A DNA stretch of 23,785 nt from JBEKLJ01 sp050010255 (GCA_050010255.1 JBEKLJ010000021.1:1-23785), one strand, 5' to 3'; shown: positions 1-8,326, counted from the first letter of the stretch. The notes: generated by a model from the letters alone, not told the origin. Numbers and translations are program-made.

Positions 1-319
1 GGATGGCCAGGTAGACGTCCAGGCTGGACTGGCCGCCCTCGAAGCACTGCGCGAGCGGTCTGGGAGGGGGGGGCGGGTCGGATTCGGGGATCTCGAACGG
101 CATGCCGTCGGGGAACAGGCCGGAAGCCGAGGCCAGGGCGAACGCGTCGCCGGCCAGCGCCTCCTGATTGATGCTGAGGCTGCGGAGGCCCCAGGGACGG
201 TAGTTCAGCGCGGACAGGGTGAACTCTAGCGTGCTCTCGATGAACCGGTCCTGGATCTGGAGGTGCTGCGGCGTCAGAAAAGTACCCTTCGACCAGATCA
301 CCGGCTGGAGGCGCTTCAT
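1..319 (-). CDS. tssK: Type VI secretion baseplate subunit TssK (5' end only, runs off the left edge)
   Basis: TssK is the baseplate subunit that joins the TssE/F/G wedge to the membrane complex. Read on the minus strand from an ATG at 319-317, the frame is open for 106 codons to the window edge. The N-terminus has the family signature: a Trp followed by KGTFLTPQHLQ, then QDRF, at about residues 9-26, and NYRPWG shortly after. A Pro-rich stretch (about residues 80-87) follows. No clear Shine-Dalgarno is visible upstream. The gene diverges from tssB across about 220 bp and probably heads a second, leftward T6SS transcript that may carry tssL and tssM. Only about a quarter of the usual length is visible, so completeness cannot be judged. 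The family call is fairly secure because of the signature. Confidence 0.88.
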   Translation of the reverse strand, partial: MKRLQPVIWSKGTFLTPQHLQIQDRFIESTLEFTLSALNYRPWGLRSLSINQEALAGDAFALASASGLFPDGMPFEIPESDPPPPPRPLAQCFEGGQSSLDVYLAI

Positions 320-540
320 AGGACTAAACAGTACCAGGATTGGGGGTCGGCGTAAAGGCCGAAGCGGGGGCGAAACTGGCGCCCTGGGGCTCTCAGGCGA
401 ATAGTCGAATGAGGTCATTGAAAAGGGGGCGGATCTGGGGTACAAATGACACTGGCCGCGAAATCCGTTTTTTGCTATAGTGGCGCACAACGGATGGGGC
501 CCGGTGTGCCAGGCCCAAGAGTCACCGGAAGGGAGCGTAA
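320..540. promoter_or_regulatory. Divergent intergenic region between tssK and tssB
   Basis: This 221-bp gap separates the leftward tssK start from the rightward tssB start and must hold both promoters unless a distant one is used. On the plus strand the best -10 is TATAGT at 476-481, preceded by TTGC (extended -10 type) and a T-run at 469-473. The -35 region near 452-457 (CTGGCC) is a poor match. The tssB ribosome site is GGAAGGGA at about 527-534. I found no convincing minus-strand promoter and no sigma-54 site. Confidence 0.5.
476..481 (+). promoter_or_regulatory. Candidate extended -10 (TATAGT) for the tssB operon
   Basis: TTGC directly precedes TATAGT, which matches the sigma-70-type -10 consensus at five of six positions. 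The expected start of transcription would be near 488, giving a leader of about 53 nt before tssB. The -35 match is weak, so the call rests mainly on the -10 element and its position. It is inferred from sequence only. Confidence 0.4.
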
Positions 541-1065
541 ATGGCCAAGGAAAGCATACACAAGAAGTTGGAGCGAGTCAGACCTCCGCGCGTGCACATC
601 ACCTATGACGTCGAGGTCGGGGACGCCATCGAGGTGAAGGAACTGCCCTTTGTCATGGGCGTTCTGGCCGACTTTAGCGGACAGCCCGAGCAGCCGTTGC
701 CGAGGCTGAAAGACCGCAAGTTCGTCGAAGTAACGCCCGACAACTTCGACAGCGTCTTGGAAGCCATGAAGCCCCACCTGTCGTTCTCGGTGGAGAACAA
801 GCTGAGCGAGGATCCGGATGCGGGCAAGCTCAACGTGGACCTGCGCTTCAAGGGCTTGCAGGACTTCGAGCCCGAGCAGGTGGCGCGCCAGGTCAAGCCG
901 CTGCGCGATCTGCTGGACCTGCGGACCAGGCTGTCGGACCTGCGCGGGACGCTGCAGGGCAACGACAAGCTGGACGAGATTCTGCAAGAGGTGGTTCGCG
1001 ACAGCGGCAAGATGGGCAAGCTGAAGGCCGAGCTCGAGAAAGAGAAGGGAGGCCCCAATGCCTGA
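541..1065 (+). CDS. tssB: Type VI secretion contractile sheath small subunit TssB (VipA)
   Basis: TssB pairs with TssC to form the contractile sheath around the Hcp tube in the cytoplasm. The 174-residue protein has the usual family length. Its N-terminus carries the VHITYDVEVG strand (residues about 18-27), then ELPFVMGVLADFSG (about 37-50) and DRKFVEV (about 60-66), all typical of the VipA/IglA family. The C-terminal part contains the helical region with LRDLLDLRTRLSDLRG, which in the family pairs with TssC. GGAAGGGA lies upstream of the ATG. The gene is first in the rightward T6SS array and its stop overlaps the start of tssC by 8 bp, implying translational coupling and a fixed ratio of the two sheath proteins. 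Confidence 0.96.
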   Translation: MAKESIHKKLERVRPPRVHITYDVEVGDAIEVKELPFVMGVLADFSGQPEQPLPRLKDRKFVEVTPDNFDSVLEAMKPHLSFSVENKLSEDPDAGKLNVDLRFKGLQDFEPEQVARQVKPLRDLLDLRTRLSDLRGTLQGNDKLDEILQEVVRDSGKMGKLKAELEKEKGGPNA

Positions 1066-2548
1066 CGCGAAACGCGCTGCCGCACCGAAGGCAGCCGAAG
1101 AAAAGGTAGTGGAGAAGAGCCTGCTCGACCAGATCGTGGAAGAGGGCCGGCTGGCGCGGGACGCCCAGGCCCGCGAGCGCGGCAAGGACCTGGTGAAGGA
1201 GTTCGTCAGCCAGGTGCTGGAGGGCTCTATCGCCGTCTCCCGGGATACGGAGGCGATGATCAACGCGCGCATCGCGCAGATCGACCATCTGCTGTCGATC
1301 CAGTTAAACGAGATCCTGCACAACGAGGCGTTCCAGAAGCTGGAGGCGACCTGGCGAGGGCTGAAGTACCTGCTCGACCAATCGGAAACCAGCGCGATGT
1401 TGAAAATCCGGGTGATCAACTGCTCCAAGCGGGAGCTGCTGCGTGACCTGCAGCGGGCGCCGGAGTTCGACCAGAGCGCGGCCTTCAAGAAGATCTACGA
1501 GGAAGAGTACGGCGTCTTCGGCGGCGATCCGTTCGGCGCTCTCATTGGCGACTTTGAGTTCTCGAAGCATCCCGAGGACATCGAGTTGCTGGAGAAGTTG
1601 TCGCAGGTGGCGGCGGGGGCGCACGCTCCGTTCCTGAGCGCGGCGGCCCCGGAGCTGCTGAACCTGGAGGCGTATACCCAACTGGACTCGCCGCGCGACC
1701 TCTCGAAGATCTTCGACAACACCGAGTACGCCAAGTGGAAATCGTTCCGCCAGAGCGAGGACTCGCGTTACGTGGGGCTGTGCCTGCCGCATGTGCTGAT
1801 GCGGCTGCCCTACGGCCGCGAGACCAAGCAGGTGGAGGCGTTTAACTACGAGGAAGGCGTGGATGGGACGGACCATTCCAAGTACTTGTGGGGGAACGCG
1901 GCCTACGCCCTGGGGGGGCGGCTGACGCAATCCTTCGCCAGCTTTGGGTGGTGCGCGTCGATCCGCGGCGTCGAGGGAGGCGGCCTGGTGGAGGGCCTGC
2001 CAGCGCATACCTTCCGCACCGACGAGGGCGACGTGGCGCTGAAGTGCCCGACCGAGATCGCCATCAGCGACCGGCGGGAGAAGGAACTGGCGGACCAGGG
2101 ATTCGCCCCGCTGGTGCACTGCAAGGGGACCGACTACGCGGCGTTCTTCAGCGTGCAATCCTGCCAGAAGTCGAAGGTGTATGACAGCGAGGCGGCCAAT
2201 GCCAACGCCCGGCTGTCGGCGCAACTTCCGTACATGCTGGCGGTGTCGCGCTTCGCCCATTACATGAAGACGATCATGCGCGACAAGATCGGCAGCTTCA
2301 TGTCGCGGGTCGAGTGCGAGCGGTTCCTGAACAAGTGGATCATGCAGTACGTCACCGAGGACGACAACGCCGGCCCGATGACGAAGGCGCAGTATCCGCT
2401 GCGCGAGGCGCGGATCGAGGTGGCGGAGGTGGCCGGCAAGCCGGGCGTGTATCGCGCCGTGGCGTTCCTGCGGCCGCACTTCCAGCTCGATGAGCTGACG
2501 GTGTCGTTGCGTCTGGTGGCCGATCTGCCGAAGTCCGCCAGGGGCTGA
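1058..2548 (+). CDS. tssC: Type VI secretion contractile sheath large subunit TssC (VipB)
   Basis: TssC is the large sheath subunit. Contraction of the TssB/TssC sheath drives the Hcp tube and spike out of the cell. The 496-residue length is normal for the family. Recognisable segments include LQLNEILHNEAF-like sequence and LEATWRGLKYLL (about residues 83-106), the EEEYGVFGGDPFGALIGDFEF region (about 145-167), LPHVLMRLPYG (about 243-254) and YLWGNAAYALG (about 275-287). The C-terminal strand (ARIEVAEVAGKPG...YRAVAFLRPHFQLDEL) is the part that interlocks with TssB. The ATG sits inside the last codons of tssB (8-bp overlap). A 161-bp structured gap follows before hcp, in contrast with the tight packing elsewhere in the array. 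Confidence 0.97.
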   Translation: MPDAKRAAAPKAAEEKVVEKSLLDQIVEEGRLARDAQARERGKDLVKEFVSQVLEGSIAVSRDTEAMINARIAQIDHLLSIQLNEILHNEAFQKLEATWRGLKYLLDQSETSAMLKIRVINCSKRELLRDLQRAPEFDQSAAFKKIYEEEYGVFGGDPFGALIGDFEFSKHPEDIELLEKLSQVAAGAHAPFLSAAAPELLNLEAYTQLDSPRDLSKIFDNTEYAKWKSFRQSEDSRYVGLCLPHVLMRLPYGRETKQVEAFNYEEGVDGTDHSKYLWGNAAYALGGRLTQSFASFGWCASIRGVEGGGLVEGLPAHTFRTDEGDVALKCPTEIAISDRREKELADQGFAPLVHCKGTDYAAFFSVQSCQKSKVYDSEAANANARLSAQLPYMLAVSRFAHYMKTIMRDKIGSFMSRVECERFLNKWIMQYVTEDDNAGPMTKAQYPLREARIEVAEVAGKPGVYRAVAFLRPHFQLDELTVSLRLVADLPKSARG

Positions 2549-2570
2549 CGCCCGAACACACGCCGGCGGA

Positions 2571-2673
2571 CCGGGCGATGGCCCGGCCCGCTGGTCCGGC
2601 GCCGGAAAGCGGCGCTGGGGGATGGGAGGCCGGCGTGGCGCCGGCCCGCGGAGGGGCCGGCTGAAGGCCGGCC
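2571..2673 (+). other. Three GC-rich hairpins in the tssC-hcp gap
   Basis: Three perfect inverted repeats lie in series. CCGGGC (2571-2576) pairs with 2581-2586 over a 4-nt loop. GGCCGGCG (2628-2635) pairs with CGCCGGCC (2639-2646) over a 3-nt loop. GGCCGGC (2655-2661) pairs with GCCGGCC (2667-2673) over a 5-nt loop. None has a T-run, so they are not standard intrinsic terminators. They could act as mRNA-processing or 5'-stabilising structures for hcp, whose product is needed in great excess. That role is inferred. Confidence 0.6.
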
Positions 2674-2709
2674 GGGTGGCGAGGGACGACGCACGAGGAG
2701 GCGTAAGCA

Positions 2710-3198
2710 ATGGCTTTGGTTGACTATTTCCTGAAGATCGACGGCATTCAGGGCGAGAGTCAGGACAGCAAGCACAAGAACGAGATCGAGATCGAGTCCT
2801 TTTCCTGGGGCGCGACTCAGACCGGCACCGCCTCACACGGCGGCGGCATGGGCGCTGGCCGGGTCCAGATGCAAGACTTTCACTTCGTCATGAGGGTGAA
2901 CAAGGCCAGCCCGAAACTGATGCTGTGCTGCGCCAATGGCGAACACGTCAAGAACGCCATTCTGACTTGCCGCAAGGCGGGGAAGGAACAGCAGGAGTAC
3001 TTGAAGGTCACCTTCACGGACATGCTGGTATCCAGCTATCAGACTGGCGGCTCGGGCGGCGCCGATGTGGTGCCGCTGGACCAGATTTCGCTGAACTTCA
3101 CCAAGGTCGAGATCGAGTACAAGGAGCAGAAGCCGGACGGCACGCTCGGCGGCGCGATCAAGGCCTACTACGACATGAAGCAGCAGATTCACGGGTAG
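2710..3198 (+). CDS. hcp: Type VI secretion tube protein Hcp (TssD)
   Basis: Hcp forms hexameric rings that stack into the inner tube and can carry effectors in the lumen. The 162-residue protein begins with the family opening (VDYFLKIDGIQGESQD, residues 3-18), followed by IEIESFSWG (about 27-35). It continues with the extended loop region rich in Gly (SHGGGMGAGRV), then MQDFHFVMRVNKASPKLMLCCANGEH (about 56-81). The C-terminal half contains LDQISLNFTKVEIEYKEQ (about 123-140), the last strands of the beta-barrel. No extra C-terminal domain is fused. A strong Shine-Dalgarno (GAGGAGG, about 2695-2701) precedes the ATG. The gene is bordered on both sides by hairpin-rich gaps, which may let its mRNA level differ from its neighbours. 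Confidence 0.97.
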   Translation: MALVDYFLKIDGIQGESQDSKHKNEIEIESFSWGATQTGTASHGGGMGAGRVQMQDFHFVMRVNKASPKLMLCCANGEHVKNAILTCRKAGKEQQEYLKVTFTDMLVSSYQTGGSGGADVVPLDQISLNFTKVEIEYKEQKPDGTLGGAIKAYYDMKQQIHG

Positions 3199-3207
3199 CT
3201 CGACAGC

Positions 3208-3309
3208 GGCTCGTGGCTGGTGGCGCGCGGCCGGCGGCGCGGCCGCAGGGCGGTGATGTGTCCGTGCCTGCGCTCCGTCCCAAGTGCCACAGGCCACACG
3301 CCACGAGCC
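3208..3309 (+). other. Long inverted repeat in the hcp-tagJ gap
   Basis: GGCTCGTGGC (3208-3217) is exactly complementary to GCCACGAGCC (3300-3309), 10 bp of perfect pairing around an 82-nt loop that itself is very GC-rich and self-complementary (GCGCGGCCGGC... near 3224-3245). There is no T-run. The structure begins just after the hcp stop and ends just before the tagJ ribosome site, so it could protect the hcp message 3' end or damp read-through into tagJ. Function is inferred. Confidence 0.5.
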
Positions 3310-3322
3310 TCTTGAGGGGCAT

Positions 3323-4060
3323 ATGACTCCGAAAGAACTCCTGCAGGCCGGCCGGCTGACGGAGGCCGTGGCGGCCCTGAGCGCCGAGTTGCGCGACAAT
3401 CCCTCCGACATTAAACGCCGGGTCTTTCTGTTCGAGCTGCTGAGCTTCGCGGGCGACTACGAGCGCGCCGAGAAGCATCTCCGGCTGCTGGGCGAGGCGG
3501 GCCCGCAGGCCGAGATGGCGGTGCTGCTCTATCGCGGCGTCCTGGCCGCGGAGCGCGCCCGGCAGGAAACCTTCTCCAAGCGCGAATACGCGCTCATGGG
3601 ACCGCGGGAGGCGACGGCCTTCACCGGCATGCTCAACGGCCAGCCGTTCCAGTTGCTGGCGGACGCCGATGCGAGGATCGGGCCGCGGCTGGAGACGTTC
3701 TCAGCGGGCAGCTACCTATGGCTCCCGTTTGCGCACCTGGCCTCGATCGAGATCGAGCCTCCACGGCGTCTGCGCGACCTGTTGTGGATCCCCGCCAAGG
3801 TGCGGACCGGCCCGGCACTCCAAGCCATGGAACTGGGTGAGGTGCTGATTCCGGCCCTGTCTCCGCTCTCCTGGAAGCATCCCGACGATAAGGTTCGGCT
3901 CGGTCGCGAGACGGTCTGGGAGGAGGAGGAGGAGGACGGAGAAGAGGTTCCATACGGGCAGAAGATGCTGCTGGTGGACGGCGAGGAGGTCCCCCTGCTG
4001 GAAGTGAGGAAGCTGGAGATCGTTGTCCAGCCGGCCGCCGAATCGGCCCAGCCCAACTGA
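3323..4060 (+). CDS. tagJ: Type VI secretion accessory protein TagJ (ImpE/SciE family)
   Basis: TagJ (ImpE/SciE family, HsiE1 in Pseudomonas) is an accessory T6SS protein reported to bind the sheath protein TssB and to influence ClpV action on the sheath. The 245-residue product starts with the helical repeat segment typical of the family: LLQAGRLTEAVAALSAELRD (about 5-24), then RRVFLFELLSFAGDYERAEKHL (about 32-53). The second half has PFQLLADADARIGPRLETFSAG and YLWLPFAHLASIEIEPPRRLRDLLW, also characteristic, and ends in an acidic run (WEEEEEDGEE). I chose the ATG at 3323, preceded by GAGGGG, over an in-frame ATG at 3284 that lies within the inverted repeat and has no ribosome site. It is followed 2 bp later by tssA. 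Confidence 0.88.
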   Translation: MTPKELLQAGRLTEAVAALSAELRDNPSDIKRRVFLFELLSFAGDYERAEKHLRLLGEAGPQAEMAVLLYRGVLAAERARQETFSKREYALMGPREATAFTGMLNGQPFQLLADADARIGPRLETFSAGSYLWLPFAHLASIEIEPPRRLRDLLWIPAKVRTGPALQAMELGEVLIPALSPLSWKHPDDKVRLGRETVWEEEEEDGEEVPYGQKMLLVDGEEVPLLEVRKLEIVVQPAAESAQPN

Positions 4061-4062
4061 TC

Positions 4063-5883
4063 ATGCCGCTCCGCGACGACCTGCTCAATCCGATTTCGGG
4101 ATCAAACCCAAGCGGCGAGAACCTGCGCTACGCACCGGTCTATGACCAGCTCAAGGAGGCGCGGAGGGAGGACGACGAAGCCGCGCAGGGAGAGTGGCGG
4201 CATGAGCTGAAGAAGGCGGATTGGGTCCTGGTCGTCAAGCTGGCCGGCGAAACGCTCGCCAAGAAGAGCAAAGACCTGCAGATCGCCGCGTGGCTGACCG
4301 AAGGGCTGCTGCGGCGTGAGGGCTACGGGGGACTCAAGGCGGGGCTCGATCTGAGCCGCGGCCTGCTGGAGAACTTCTGGGACACGCTGTACCCGGAAAT
4401 CGAAGACGGCGACCTGGAGATGCGCGCCACGCCGGTGGAGTGGATCGGCTCGCGCCTGGACGAGGCCGTCAGGCGGGTGCCGCTGACGCGCGGCGGCATC
4501 GACTGGTTCCGCTACAAGGAGTCGCGCTCGGTTTCCTCGGAGGCCGATGCGGCCGGCAACGACTCCAAGCTGAACGCGCGGACGACGGCGATCGAAGAGG
4601 GCAAGCTCACCCCCGAGCAGTTCGATCAGGATTTCCACGCGACGCCGGAGGCGTTCTACCTCCAGGCGATGGCGGATCTGGATGGCTGCCTGGACTCGCT
4701 GCAGGCGCTGAACGGAGTCGCGGAGGAGAAGTTCGGCCAGTACGCTCCCAACCTAACCGGGCTGCGCAAGACGCTGGAGGAAGTCAAGCAGGCGATTCAT
4801 GTCTTGCTGGTGAGGAAGCGCGAGCAGGAATCTGGCTCCGAGACCTCCGCAGCGGCGGGAGAGGCCGCAGCCGAGGGCGGCTTCGAGCCGGGTTCAGCGG
4901 CGGGGGGCGGGGCCGCCCAGAGGCGAGCGGGAAAGAGGCCGCCGGGGGCCGAGCCGGCGGACCGCGACGACGCCTTGGATCGGGTTGCGGTGGTGGTGCG
5001 GTGGTTGCGGCAGCAGGATGCCTCGAACCCGGCGCCGTACCTGTTGCTGCGCGGCTTGCGGTGGGGCGAGCTGCGCGCGGCGGGCGAAGGGTACGACCCG
5101 GATCCGTCTCTGCTGGAGCCGCCGCCGGCGGGCGCGCGGCAGGAGCTCAAGCGCCTGGCTGGCGAAGGCGACTGGGCACAGGTGCTGGAGGCGGCCGAGA
5201 CGGCGATGGAGTCCCCGGGCGGGCGCGCCTGGCTGGACCTGCAGCGCTACGCCGTGAACGCCTGCGACAACCTGGGCTACTACGCCGCGGCCTGGGCGAT
5301 CAAGTCCGAGCTAAAAGCGCTGCTGGCGGACGTGCCGAAGCTGCTCGATCAGACGCTGGCCGACGACACACCCACGGCTAACGCCGAGACGCGGGCCTGG
5401 GTGAAGGAGTTCGCGGCCAGCGCTGGCGCGGCGCCCCCCGCGGAGAGCTACTACGCCCCGCCGCCGCGCGCCGAGCCGGCAGGCGGCGAGGAGTCGCTGG
5501 GCGCGGAGGCGCCGCCGGATGCCTACGAGCTGGCCATGGCCGCGGCGCGCTCGGGCCGCCCCCAGGAAGCGATCGAGATCCTGAGCCGCGAAGCGGCCCA
5601 GGAGAGCTCGGGCCGCGGCCGGTTCCAGCGCAAAGTGCAACTGGCGCAGATCTGTCTGGCCGCCGGGCGCGAAACGCTGGCGCTGCCGATCCTGCAAGAG
5701 CTGGCGCAGGAGATGGATCGGCGCGGGCTGGAGGGGTGGGAACCGCCGGAGGTGCTGGCGCACGCGCTGGGGTTGCTGTACCGCTGCATGGAGAAGACGG
5801 GCCTGAGTACGGAGGAGAAACAGAAGGTCTACGGCCGAATCTGCCGGCTCGATGCTATGCAAGCGCTGGCGCTCTCGAGGTAG
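4063..5883 (+). CDS. tssA: Type VI secretion assembly protein TssA (ImpA N-terminal domain, long form)
   Basis: TssA guides priming and polymerisation of the tube and sheath from the baseplate. The 606-residue protein has the ImpA N-terminal domain at about residues 1-250: LLNPISGSNPSGENLRY opens the protein, then DWVLVVKLAGETLAKKSKDLQIAAWL and FWDTLYPEIEDGDLEMRATPVEWI follow. A low-complexity Gly/Ala/Glu linker spans about 254-302. The C-terminal half (about 305-606) resembles the VCA0119-type (TIGR03362) TssA class: NPAPYLLLRGLRWGELR, an Ala/Pro-rich hinge near 455-480, then a helical end with QLAQICLAAGRETLALPILQELAQ and LEGWEPPEVLAHALGLLYRC. That class forms a ring-shaped C-terminal oligomer. 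The gene starts 2 bp after tagJ and tssE starts 3 bp after its stop. Confidence 0.92.
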   Translation: MPLRDDLLNPISGSNPSGENLRYAPVYDQLKEARREDDEAAQGEWRHELKKADWVLVVKLAGETLAKKSKDLQIAAWLTEGLLRREGYGGLKAGLDLSRGLLENFWDTLYPEIEDGDLEMRATPVEWIGSRLDEAVRRVPLTRGGIDWFRYKESRSVSSEADAAGNDSKLNARTTAIEEGKLTPEQFDQDFHATPEAFYLQAMADLDGCLDSLQALNGVAEEKFGQYAPNLTGLRKTLEEVKQAIHVLLVRKREQESGSETSAAAGEAAAEGGFEPGSAAGGGAAQRRAGKRPPGAEPADRDDALDRVAVVVRWLRQQDASNPAPYLLLRGLRWGELRAAGEGYDPDPSLLEPPPAGARQELKRLAGEGDWAQVLEAAETAMESPGGRAWLDLQRYAVNACDNLGYYAAAWAIKSELKALLADVPKLLDQTLADDTPTANAETRAWVKEFAASAGAAPPAESYYAPPPRAEPAGGEESLGAEAPPDAYELAMAAARSGRPQEAIEILSREAAQESSGRGRFQRKVQLAQICLAAGRETLALPILQELAQEMDRRGLEGWEPPEVLAHALGLLYRCMEKTGLSTEEKQKVYGRICRLDAMQALALSR

Positions 5884-5886
5884 CCG

Positions 5887-6369
5887 ATGGCGCGCGCGCC
5901 GGAACCGAACGTTACGCTGTCGGTTCTCGATCGCCTGATCGACAACGACCTCCACAGCCGGACCGACGCGCCGTTGACCCGCGCGCAGTCGGTGCGCCAG
6001 TTCAAGAGCGCGCTAAAGCGGGACCTGGAGTGGCTGCTGAACACGCGCCGCAATCTGGATGCCGTCCAGGACACGGCGCTGGAACTGGAGCGGTCGCTGT
6101 TCAACTATGGGCTGCCGGACGTCAGCTCGCTGGGCGTCCACTCCACGCAGGACCAGAACCGGCTGTTGTGGATGCTGGAAGCGGCGATGACCAGCTTCGA
6201 GCCGCGGATCGCGGGTGCGCGGGTGACCATGGAACCGGTGGCCGGGAGCGCGCGGGTGCTGCGCTTCCAGATCCAGGGGCTGATGCGGATCGATCCGGCG
6301 CCCGAGCGGGTCACCTTCGACACGGTGCTGGAGCTGACCAGCGGCGAATACGAGGTTAAGGGGGACTAG
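5887..6369 (+). CDS. tssE: Type VI secretion baseplate subunit TssE (gp25-like)
   Basis: TssE is the T6SS relative of phage T4 gp25 and nucleates the sheath on the baseplate wedge. The 160-residue length fits the family. Visible features are LSVLDRLIDND near the N-terminus (about residues 11-21), SVRQFKSALKRDLEWLLNTRR (about 35-55), the conserved SLFNYGLPDVSSL segment (about 69-82) and FEPRIAGARVTM (about 105-116), with a C-terminal strand pair ending FDTVLELTSGEYEVKGD. It sits 3 bp after tssA and 3 bp before tssF, as expected for co-translated baseplate subunits. Confidence 0.92.
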   Translation: MARAPEPNVTLSVLDRLIDNDLHSRTDAPLTRAQSVRQFKSALKRDLEWLLNTRRNLDAVQDTALELERSLFNYGLPDVSSLGVHSTQDQNRLLWMLEAAMTSFEPRIAGARVTMEPVAGSARVLRFQIQGLMRIDPAPERVTFDTVLELTSGEYEVKGD

Positions 6370-6372
6370 CGG

Positions 6373-8223
6373 GTGCGCGATGAGCTGCTCGACTACTACG
6401 AGCGGGAACTGACCTTCCTCCGCCAGATGGGCGCGGAGTTCGCCGAGAAGTACCCGAAGATCGCCTCGCGGCTGCTGTTGGAAGCGGACCGCTGCGAGGA
6501 CCCCCACGTCGAGCGGCTGATCGAGGCCTTTGCCTTCCTGGCGGGCCGGGTCCACCTGAAAATCGACGACGAGTTCCCGGAGGTCACCGAGGCCCTGCTG
6601 GGCATCCTGTTCCCGCACTACATCCGGCCGGTCCCGGCGATGTCCGTGGCCGAGTTCCACCTGGACCCGGAGCAGGGCAAGCTGACCACGGGGCTGAAGG
6701 TGCCGCGGGGGTCGGTGCTGTACTCGCGGCCGGTGGAGGGGGTGCCGTGCCGCTTCCGGACCTGCTATGACCTGACGCTGTGGCCGCTGGCCATTGCCGA
6801 GGCGCAGTGGACCACGCCGGACCGGTTTCAGCCGGCCATCAAGGCGCCAAACGCCGTGGCGGCGCTGCGCTTTCAGTTGCAGTGCTTTCCCGACGTTTCC
6901 TTTCAGCAGCTGGGGCTGCGGTCGCTGCGCTTCTACCTGGACGGGGAAAGCAGCCTGGTCCACGCACTCTATGAGTTGCTGCTGAGCAACTGCGCGCAGA
7001 TCCTGGTGCGCGACCCCTCCGAGCAGCGGCGCGGGCCGCTGGAGCGGTCGCTGGAGTTGCCGCCGGGCTCGCTGCGGGCGGTGGGCTTTGGCGAGGACGA
7101 GGCGATGCTGCCCTACTCGCGCCGCTCCTTCTGCGGCTACCGTTTGCTCCAGGAGTACTTCGCCTTCCCGGAGAAGTTCTTCTTCCTGGAGCTGACGGGC
7201 CTGGAGGCGCTGGCGGGGGCGGGCTTCGAGGGCCTGGCCGAGGTGGTGGTGCTGATCTCGCCCTTCGAGCGCAGCGAGCGCCAGCAGATGCTCGAGCTGA
7301 GCGTGTCGCCGAAGACGCTCCGGCCGGCCTGTGCGCCCATCGTCAACCTGTTCCCGCATACCGCCGAGCCGATCATGCTGGACCAGGTGCGGCATGAGTA
7401 TCCCGTGGTGCCGGACGTGCGGCGCGGGCACGCGCTGGAGATCTTCTCGATCGAAGACGTGGTCAGCACCAGCCCGCAGACGCAGGAGGTGGTGCGGTTC
7501 GATCCGTTTTTCTCCTTCCGGCACGCGCGCTCCCGGGAGAAGAAGCAGACCTTCTGGAATGCCACGCGGCGGCCCTCCTCGCGGCGCAACGACGAGGGCA
7601 CGGAGGTCTTCCTGTCACTGGTGGACCTGTCCGGGCGGCCGGCGCATCCGGGCGTGGAGACGCTCACGGTGCGCTGCCTGACCACGAACCGCGACCTGCC
7701 GGCGAGGCTGCCGTTCGGCAACGAAGCCGGAGATTTCGAGATCGAGGGCATGCCCTCGATCCAGCGGATCGTGACGCTGAAGAAGCCGACGCCGACGCTG
7801 CGCGCGCCGGCCGGCAAGAGCGCGTTCTGGCGGCTGATCTCTCACCTCTCGTTGAACTACCTGTCGCTGGTCGGCGAGGGGCGGGAGGCGCTCCAGGAAA
7901 TCCTGCGCCTGTACAATTTCAGCGACTCGACTTATCTGGAGAAGCAGATCCAGGGCATCACGGGACTGGAGAGCCGGCGCCACTTCGCGCGCGTGGCATC
8001 GGAGAGCGGGATCGCGTTCGTGCGCGGAACGCGCGTGGAGATGACGTTCGACGAGGAGCAGTTCGTGGGCGGCGGCGTCTACCTGTTTGCCAGCCTGCTG
8101 GAGCATTTCCTGGGGCTGTACGTGTCCATGAACAGCTTCAGCCAGCTCGTCGCGCGGACCGAGCAGCGGAAAGAGGTGCTCAGGGAATGGCCACCGCGGG
8201 CCGGGGAAGCACTGCTGCTGTGA
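6373..8223 (+). CDS. tssF: Type VI secretion baseplate subunit TssF
   Basis: TssF forms the baseplate wedge with two-fold TssF, one TssG and TssE. The 616-residue product has the family N-terminus LLDYYERELTFLRQMGAEFAEKYPKIA, then DPHVERLIEAFAFLAGRVHLKIDDEFPEVTEALLGILFPHYIRPVPAM (about residues 42-92), the diagnostic TssF block. Later conserved parts include VNLFPHTAEPI (about 325-335), YPVVPDVRR (about 345-353) and the C-terminal RGTRVEMTFDEEQFVGGGVYLFASLLEHFLGLYVSMNSF. The start is GTG at 6373; the nearby ATG at 6380 is out of frame. The next gene tssG begins only after a 118-bp gap. Confidence 0.95.
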   Translation: MRDELLDYYERELTFLRQMGAEFAEKYPKIASRLLLEADRCEDPHVERLIEAFAFLAGRVHLKIDDEFPEVTEALLGILFPHYIRPVPAMSVAEFHLDPEQGKLTTGLKVPRGSVLYSRPVEGVPCRFRTCYDLTLWPLAIAEAQWTTPDRFQPAIKAPNAVAALRFQLQCFPDVSFQQLGLRSLRFYLDGESSLVHALYELLLSNCAQILVRDPSEQRRGPLERSLELPPGSLRAVGFGEDEAMLPYSRRSFCGYRLLQEYFAFPEKFFFLELTGLEALAGAGFEGLAEVVVLISPFERSERQQMLELSVSPKTLRPACAPIVNLFPHTAEPIMLDQVRHEYPVVPDVRRGHALEIFSIEDVVSTSPQTQEVVRFDPFFSFRHARSREKKQTFWNATRRPSSRRNDEGTEVFLSLVDLSGRPAHPGVETLTVRCLTTNRDLPARLPFGNEAGDFEIEGMPSIQRIVTLKKPTPTLRAPAGKSAFWRLISHLSLNYLSLVGEGREALQEILRLYNFSDSTYLEKQIQGITGLESRRHFARVASESGIAFVRGTRVEMTFDEEQFVGGGVYLFASLLEHFLGLYVSMNSFSQLVARTEQRKEVLREWPPRAGEALLL

Positions 8224-8269
8224 GACCGGTGGCGTACGAGCCCGTCCGCGCGCGGCGAACCACGCCGCG

Positions 8270-8326
8270 GGGGACAGGTTTGTCCGCGGCGGAATCCGGG
8301 GAACGTTCCGTCTGTCCCCGGTTTTT
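8270..8326 (+). terminator. Hairpin with T-run in the tssF-tssG gap (possible weak terminator or attenuator)
   Basis: CCGGGG (8296-8301) pairs with CCCCGG (8316-8321) and is followed directly by five T's (8322-8326), a terminator-like layout with a long 14-nt loop. An alternative, longer pairing is available: GGGGACAG (8270-8277) is exactly complementary to CTGTCCCC (8312-8319), so two mutually exclusive folds compete for the same right arm. That arrangement resembles an attenuator, but the downstream gene tssG is essential to the same baseplate, so full termination is unlikely. Position and folding are read from sequence; the function is inferred. Confidence 0.4.

Noticed and set aside
452..481. 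Possible sigma-54 site (TGGC...TTGC) upstream of tssB
   Set aside because: The GG and GC elements are about 20 bp apart instead of 12, so the spacing does not fit.
1304..2836. Minus-strand open frame of 510 codons opposite tssC
   Set aside because: Same GC-driven shadow; it crosses the structured gap and the start of hcp, and the plus strand encodes an intact TssC.
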